DNA of 64,000 nucleotides from Cliona cf. orientalis (Eukaryota; Porifera; Demospongiae; Clionaida; Clionaidae): NCBI GenBank assembly GCA_963930775.1, contig OZ005690.1, positions 14,286,411 to 14,350,410 of the forward strand, read 5' to 3'. Shown piece by piece: positions 59,408 to 64,000 of this stretch (position 1 is its first letter; each line of letters starts with the position of its first letter). The notes under the pieces were generated by a model. It saw only the letters and a program-made list of their open reading frames with translations, ran no database searches and was not told where the DNA came from. The position numbers and the translations under genes were made by a program.

Positions 59408-60412
59408 ATGGCGGAGTACAAAATCGTGAAGCTTCTCCCAGATGACTACCAGTGCATGATCTGCACCAAGTTGCTAAAAGAACCTCACCTCACGGACTGC
59501 TGTGGTCAGCGTTTTTGCCAAGCTTGCCTCGAGCAATGGTTCAAGAAACAAGCCAAAAAGATGTGCCCCCACTGCCGCTCTGAAACCTTCACTCACATAC
59601 GTGATCTTCCTCTCAAACGAAAGATTGATGTTCTAGAAGTCTACTGTCCTAACCAAGCAGAAGGTTGTGAGAAGATAATGAAACTAGGAGCGCTGGATGA
59701 TCACAAAAATGAATGTGGTTTTGCTAAAGTCAAGTGCCCCCGGGGTTGTCAGTCAGTGGATGAAATTAAGCGAAAAGATCTCAAGAAGCACGCTGAAGTT
59801 TGCCCCTTAGAAGAAGTACAATGCCCATTCAGTGAAGCTGGATGTGACGCTAGCATTCTGCGAAAGGATCTCAATGCTCATATTGAGACAAGTTGTCAAG
59901 AGCACCTTATGAAAATGACGATAGCATACAACAAGCTTAAAGAAGAATTAAAGCAAACAGCTGCTGCAATTATTGAACCAGTGAAATTGGCTAGTGGAAA
60001 CAATAGGTTTTCGTTTATCATCACATCATCCAAGGGCTGGATCAGTCCACCATTTTGTGTGCCAGGTGGTTATAAATTTTGCATCAAACACAAAGAAGGG
60101 AAAATGGCTAGTTTGGTGCTATTCAAAGGGAAACATGGTGAAATACCAATGTATTCTTATCATGACTACAAGCTGGTGATATCTCACACAAAAGGGATGT
60201 CAGTAATAGTTCCATCAATGAGCATGAGACCACAAAATTTTGGTATACTACCAGTATTTAATTTTAACCTTGATATTGATGTGTTAGAACGTACTGCAGT
60301 TGATGGCCATGATAAGGTATTCGAAGTGGACTGCATTACCATGCCAGAAGAAGAGTTATTAAGCTCCAGTATTATAGTTACACTAGAGCTTCTACCAAAA
60401 ATATTCAGATGA
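59408..60412 (+). CDS. RING-TRAF-like gene C (shorter zinc-finger set)
   Basis: An intact, intronless 334-aa frame starting MAEYKIVKLLPDDYQCMIC. The RING is typical, except that Arg replaces the His (CCGQRFCQAC) at a usual zinc-ligand position of the C3HC4 finger, which could weaken zinc binding or E3 activity. Compared with A, B, D and E it lacks the middle zinc-finger module: after GFAKV it passes directly to KCPRGCQSVDEIKRKD and VQCPFSEAGCDASILRKD. The C-terminal domain (FSFIITSSKGWISPPFCVPGGY) is of the same subtype as gene E and differs from A, B and D. It may be an adaptor rather than an active ligase. Confidence 0.84.
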   Translation: MAEYKIVKLLPDDYQCMICTKLLKEPHLTDCCGQRFCQACLEQWFKKQAKKMCPHCRSETFTHIRDLPLKRKIDVLEVYCPNQAEGCEKIMKLGALDDHKNECGFAKVKCPRGCQSVDEIKRKDLKKHAEVCPLEEVQCPFSEAGCDASILRKDLNAHIETSCQEHLMKMTIAYNKLKEELKQTAAAIIEPVKLASGNNRFSFIITSSKGWISPPFCVPGGYKFCIKHKEGKMASLVLFKGKHGEIPMYSYHDYKLVISHTKGMSVIVPSMSMRPQNFGILPVFNFNLDIDVLERTAVDGHDKVFEVDCITMPEEELLSSSIIVTLELLPKIFR

Positions 60413-61089
60413 CAACATATCGACTATCAACGGAGGACTAACCCAGTTCTTTATAAAAATTTGCTATATTCATTATTAATTTTGTGGGAAAGCACTAGCT
60501 ACCTTCTTATGAGGGATCGATTTTGGACTAGTGTTGAAAATTAATTCTTTTTTGGTGTGCCTTGGCTTTACTGTTTGTGCATAATAATAATTATTGTTTA
60601 CTTACTGTAAAATTAATTATTTTTGTTTCCCTAGTGACGTGTATCATTATAATAATTAATAATTGCTCATTACGGAATTTTATAAAACAGAACTCGGGAT
60701 CAATCAACTATAATAAGAATACGGTATTGGACAGATAAAGTGAATTGTGTAGTAAAAATTATTAGCATAGTGTAATAAATAAGTTGTACACTGTAGCCCC
60801 ATCCAACCCATCCCCTGCAGATAATTCATACGATAGTGAACCCCCATTCTCCTTCCCACTCTTCTTTTCTCTCGCCATGATCTTCATCACTTTTCCAGCT
60901 CCTGTTATTCTCCCTTCTTCACCATTAGTGGTAGTAGCTGCAGTACTCTTCACTTTGAGCACGCGCATGCGCATGCGCGAACCCAGCACCGTGTCCGCTT
61001 GCAAGCTTTGATTCCCCGAGTTTCCTGTACATCTTGGTATAGCTGTAGCTACTGTACCGGTTCTTGATCATGTGATATCTAAAAGCAAA
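60413..61089. other. intergenic region before TRAF-like gene D
   Basis: After A/T-rich sequence, 60795-61089 repeats at 62672-62982 before gene E: CCATCC(A/C)CCCATCCCCTGCAG-like start, CGCGCATGCGCATGCGCG-type motif, then GATCATGTGATATC close to the ATG. A partial relative of the first part is at 57520-57560. This is a likely duplicated promoter region. Confidence 0.5.
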
Positions 61090-62356
61090 ATGGCGGAGTA
61101 TAACTTCGTGAAGGATCTCCCTGATGACTACCAGTGTATGATCTGCGCCAAGGTGCTGAACGAACCTCACCTCACGGACTGCTGCGGTCAGCATTTTTGT
61201 CAAGCATGCCTCCAGCAATGGTTCAAAAATGAAGCCAAGAAGATCTGTCCCCACTGCCGCTCTGAAACCTTCGCTCACATGCGTTCTCTTCCCCTCAAAC
61301 GTAAAATTGATGTTCTAGAGGTCTACTGTCCTAATCAAAAAGAAGGTTGCAAAGAGGTAATGAAATTAGGAGCACTGGATGCTCACAAACATGTATGCGG
61401 TTTTGCCAAAGTCTACTGTACTCAGGGATGTGGAAGATTTATCCTACGTAAGGGTTTGGCACAGCACTGTAATAACGAATGTTCAAAATGAAAGACAAAG
61501 TGCAAATTTTGTTGGAAGGTGGGTCACTATGAAGTGATAAGTGGCAAACATATGACTATCTGTGAGGAGTACCCAGTGAAGTGCCCCAGGGGGTGTGTTT
61601 TACCAAATAGAATCAAACGAAAGGATCTTGCTAAGCATGCTGAAATCTGTCCACTGGAAATGATTCAATGCCCTTTTCTCGATGCTGGATGTGGCGCTAG
61701 AATTCTACGAAAGGATCTCAGTGCTCATGTGGAGTCAAATACTCAGCAGCATTTGATGAAAATGATGACGGCTTATAGCAAGCTAAAGATTGAACACGAT
61801 GAGCTGGTAGCAAACCAGACTCTCACTGAACCCGTGAAACTGACAGATGCATACGGTAACAGTAGCGTCACGTTCAACATCACTTCGAGCCGAGGGTGGA
61901 CCAGTCCACCATTCTCTGTATTGGATGGGTACACGTTTAGTATAAAGCACAAGGAAGGTAAAAAAGCTAGCTTGATGCTGCTGAAAGGGAAAAATGACGA
62001 TCGGTTGGAGTGGCCAATGAATCTTCCATATAAGATAGAGATACTTGTATCAAAGCCACATAGAACGACTGCACAAGGAAGACGATCATTCACTACTCCC
62101 AGACAAGTCTGTACAGTTCAACTATCCAACTTAGTACGTGTGACCAGCATAATATTATGTAAAGAAATAATAGATATCAACTTACCGGAAAGAGAACTAC
62201 TGAACTATATATGAAATGGTAGTACAACTGATACCTGTAAAAGTGTCACCTCAAGCAGCTACTGCAGCTATACCACTCATTCGTGAGTGTCCTATTTGTT
62301 GTTGTATTATAGATATTCCAGGTGAATTTTGCTATAATTGTGGGAGTGAACTCTAG
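61090..62356 (+). pseudogene. RING-TRAF-like gene D, with nonsense codon and frameshift
   Basis: The reading frame from ATGGCGGAG at 61090 encodes the RING and first zinc fingers, then stops at TGA 61489-61491, where gene A has CGA (KRKIWC). The same frame reopens as CWKVGHYEVI and runs through the remaining zinc fingers and TRAF-like domain (GWTSPPFSVLDGYTFSIKHK). Near 62210 four extra bases (an AT repeat) shift the frame after LLNY. In the shifted frame the protein would continue EMVVQLIPVKV to a Cys-pair end, CPICCCIIDIPGEFCYNCGS, stopping at 62354-62356. This looks like a small zinc ribbon and hints at the ancestral C-terminus. The two lesions make a full-length product unlikely. Confidence 0.78.
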
Positions 62357-62982
62357 ATTTTTTATGAACATGAATGTTAAAAATAAGGCATCAACATTAA
62401 AACTGGTGCACTTGTCTTTACTAATGTGTAATTATTACTGGGCATTGTGTAGTTTACTTACAACCCATCTGAAATGATATTATTGCACAATCAAATACAA
62501 ATGTCAAGCTTGTGTCTGATAATGATTACGTGGTCAATATAGATTCATATTCGTGAGCAATAGGACTACAGTAGTATCATGTAGTATAAATCAAACAAGA
62601 TATGAAACACTATATACTCCTGAGTATAGTTATCAACCCTTTTGAGTTGCAAACTTTTCCACTGAGAACACTGTAGCCCCATCCATCCCATCCCCTGCAG
62701 ACATTTCATACGACGGTGAACCTCCAACTTCCTTCACACCATTTTGTCTCTCTTATTCTCATCTCCGAAGTTCATCTGCTCCTGCTATTCTCCCTCCTAA
62801 ACCATTAGTGGTAGCTGCAATACTCTTCATTTTGAGTACGCGCATGCGCAGATTAAACACAGTCACCAATTCACATATTTGCGCATGCGCGAACCCAGCA
62901 CCGTGTCTGCGAATTTCCTGTACATTTTGGCACACCTGTAGCTACCGTACCGGCCCTTGATCATGTGATATCTCGAAACAAA
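62357..62982. other. intergenic region before TRAF-like gene E
   Basis: The right half (from about 62672) duplicates the region upstream of gene D, including the GCGCATGCGC stretches and GATCATGTGATATC 15-30 bp before the start codon. The left half is unique A/T-rich sequence. Confidence 0.5.
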
Positions 62983-64000
62983 ATGGCGGAGTACAAGTTC
63001 GTGAAGGATCTCCCTGATGATTACCAGTGTATGATCTGCGCCAAGGTGCTGAACGAACCTCATCTCACGGACTGCTGCGGTCAGCATTTTTGCCAAGCTT
63101 GCCTCGAGCAATGGTTCAAGAAACAGGCCAAGAAGATTTGCCCCCACTGCCGTTCTGAAACCTTCACGCACATAAGCTATATCCCCCTCAAACGAAAGAT
63201 TGATGTTCTAGAAGTTTACTGTCCTAATCAAAAAGAAGGTTGCAAGGAGATAATGAAACTAGGAGCACTGGATGCTCACAGAAATAAATGTGGTTTTGCT
63301 AAAGTCGACTGTACTCAGGGTTGTGGGAAATTGATCCTTCGTAAGGACTTGATGCAGCACTGTAACTACAAATGCCCAAAACGAAAGATAAAGTGCAAAT
63401 TCTGTGGGAAGGTGGGTCCCTATGAGGTGATAAGTGGCGAACATACCACCACCTGTGAGGAATACCCAGTGAAGTGCCCCAGGGGATGCACTCAGTCGGT
63501 GGGTGAAATCAAACAAAAAGATCTCAAGAAGCACGCTGAAATTTGCCCCTTAGAAGAAGTACAATGCCCATTCAGTGAAGCAGGGTGTGACGCCAGCATT
63601 CTACGGAAGGATCTTAGCACTCATATTGAGGTAAATAGTCAACAGCACCTTATGAAAATGATGACAGCATACAATAAGCTTAAAGAAGATTTCAAGCAAA
63701 TGTCATCACGTGTTGCAAACCTTACCCCTATTGAACCAGTGAAATTGACTGATGATAACAATAGGTTTTCATTCATCATCACATCAACTAAGGGCTGGAT
63801 CAGTCCACCATTTTGTGTGCCGGGTGGTTATAAATTTTGCATCAAACACAAAGAAGGAAAAATAGCTCGCTTGATGCTATTCAAAGAAAAACATGGAGAA
63901 TTATCAATGGATACTCGATATACATACAGACTGGAAATATTTTACACAAAAGCCTCAATACCACCAATGAGAAAACCTCCGGATCTTGAACAAATTTTAA
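62983..64000 (+). CDS. RING-TRAF-like gene E, runs off the right edge
   Basis: The frame starts MAEYKFVKDLPDDYQCMICA and stays open to the last base (339 codons). The RING is complete (CCGQHFCQACLEQW, CPHCR). It has the longer zinc-finger set (VDCTQGCGKLILRKDL, KCKFCGKV, KCPRGCTQSVGEIKQKD, VQCPFSEAGCDASILRKD), a short helix and the C-terminal subtype GWISPPFCVPGGYKFCIKHK found in gene C. It therefore combines a zinc-finger set like A, B and D with a C-terminal half like C, which suggests exchange between array members. The 3' end is outside the window. Confidence 0.83.
   Translation, partial: MAEYKFVKDLPDDYQCMICAKVLNEPHLTDCCGQHFCQACLEQWFKKQAKKICPHCRSETFTHISYIPLKRKIDVLEVYCPNQKEGCKEIMKLGALDAHRNKCGFAKVDCTQGCGKLILRKDLMQHCNYKCPKRKIKCKFCGKVGPYEVISGEHTTTCEEYPVKCPRGCTQSVGEIKQKDLKKHAEICPLEEVQCPFSEAGCDASILRKDLSTHIEVNSQQHLMKMMTAYNKLKEDFKQMSSRVANLTPIEPVKLTDDNNRFSFIITSTKGWISPPFCVPGGYKFCIKHKEGKIARLMLFKEKHGELSMDTRYTYRLEIFYTKASIPPMRKPPDLEQIL

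Overview
This window is eukaryotic and almost certainly from an invertebrate animal. It has GT-AG introns, metazoan gene families (liprin-alpha, NOSIP, caspase, death domain, TRAF, ApoL), dense (GA)n/(CT)n and ACATGT-type microsatellites, and many short DNA-transposon derivatives. The mix of expanded TRAF-like and death-fold genes with compact introns suggests a sponge-like genome. That assignment is an inference; nothing here names a species.

Layout. The minus strand carries a complete 22-exon liprin-alpha gene (40327 to 20635, about 1153 codons: coiled coils, then three SAM domains). Two plus-strand genes lie inside its tenth intron (28.3-30.0 kb and 31.35-33.0 kb). Each encodes a caspase domain fused to an apolipoprotein-L (ApoL) membrane domain. 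Downstream of liprin, on the plus strand, sits a gene for a death domain, long coiled coil, hydrophobic hairpin and second coiled coil (18.35-19.95 kb). Next to it are the first two exons of a minus-strand NOSIP gene (17.94-16.50 kb). The 3' half of liprin, with its nested caspase-ApoL gene and the death-domain gene, has been duplicated leftward. A second liprin 3' half (16.4-6.5 kb) is a pseudogene with a frameshift and a nonsense codon. It holds a frameshifted caspase-ApoL copy (13.2-15.0 kb) and is followed by a death-domain gene with an intact frame (4.0-5.66 kb). A third, shorter liprin remnant fills 0.5-3.25 kb. The duplication breakpoint falls inside a liprin coiled-coil exon about 65 bp from NOSIP exon 2, so the block appears inserted into NOSIP.

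The right third is a second cluster, all on the plus strand. It contains a complete RNF38/44-like RING-H2 ubiquitin-ligase gene (45.7-51.5 kb, 1185 codons) and five RING-zinc-finger-TRAF-like genes (A-E) at 51.8, 55.6, 59.4, 61.1 and 63.0 kb. Partial copies of the RNF gene lie between them. B and C are intact, A and D carry nonsense codons, and E runs off the window.

Possible system. The window joins a caspase-ApoL fusion, a death-domain protein with a membrane hairpin, and a local array of TRAF/RING proteins. In all three caspase-ApoL copies the catalytic cysteine sits in an Asp-x-Cys context and the expected S1-pocket arginines are not seen, as in paracaspases and metacaspases that cut after Arg/Lys. 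A single-polypeptide protease plus membrane-active effector is the most interesting candidate for an undescribed cell-death or immune device. Its function is inferred from domain content only. The tandem duplication also supplies paired empty and filled sites, so many transposon insertions can be defined precisely.
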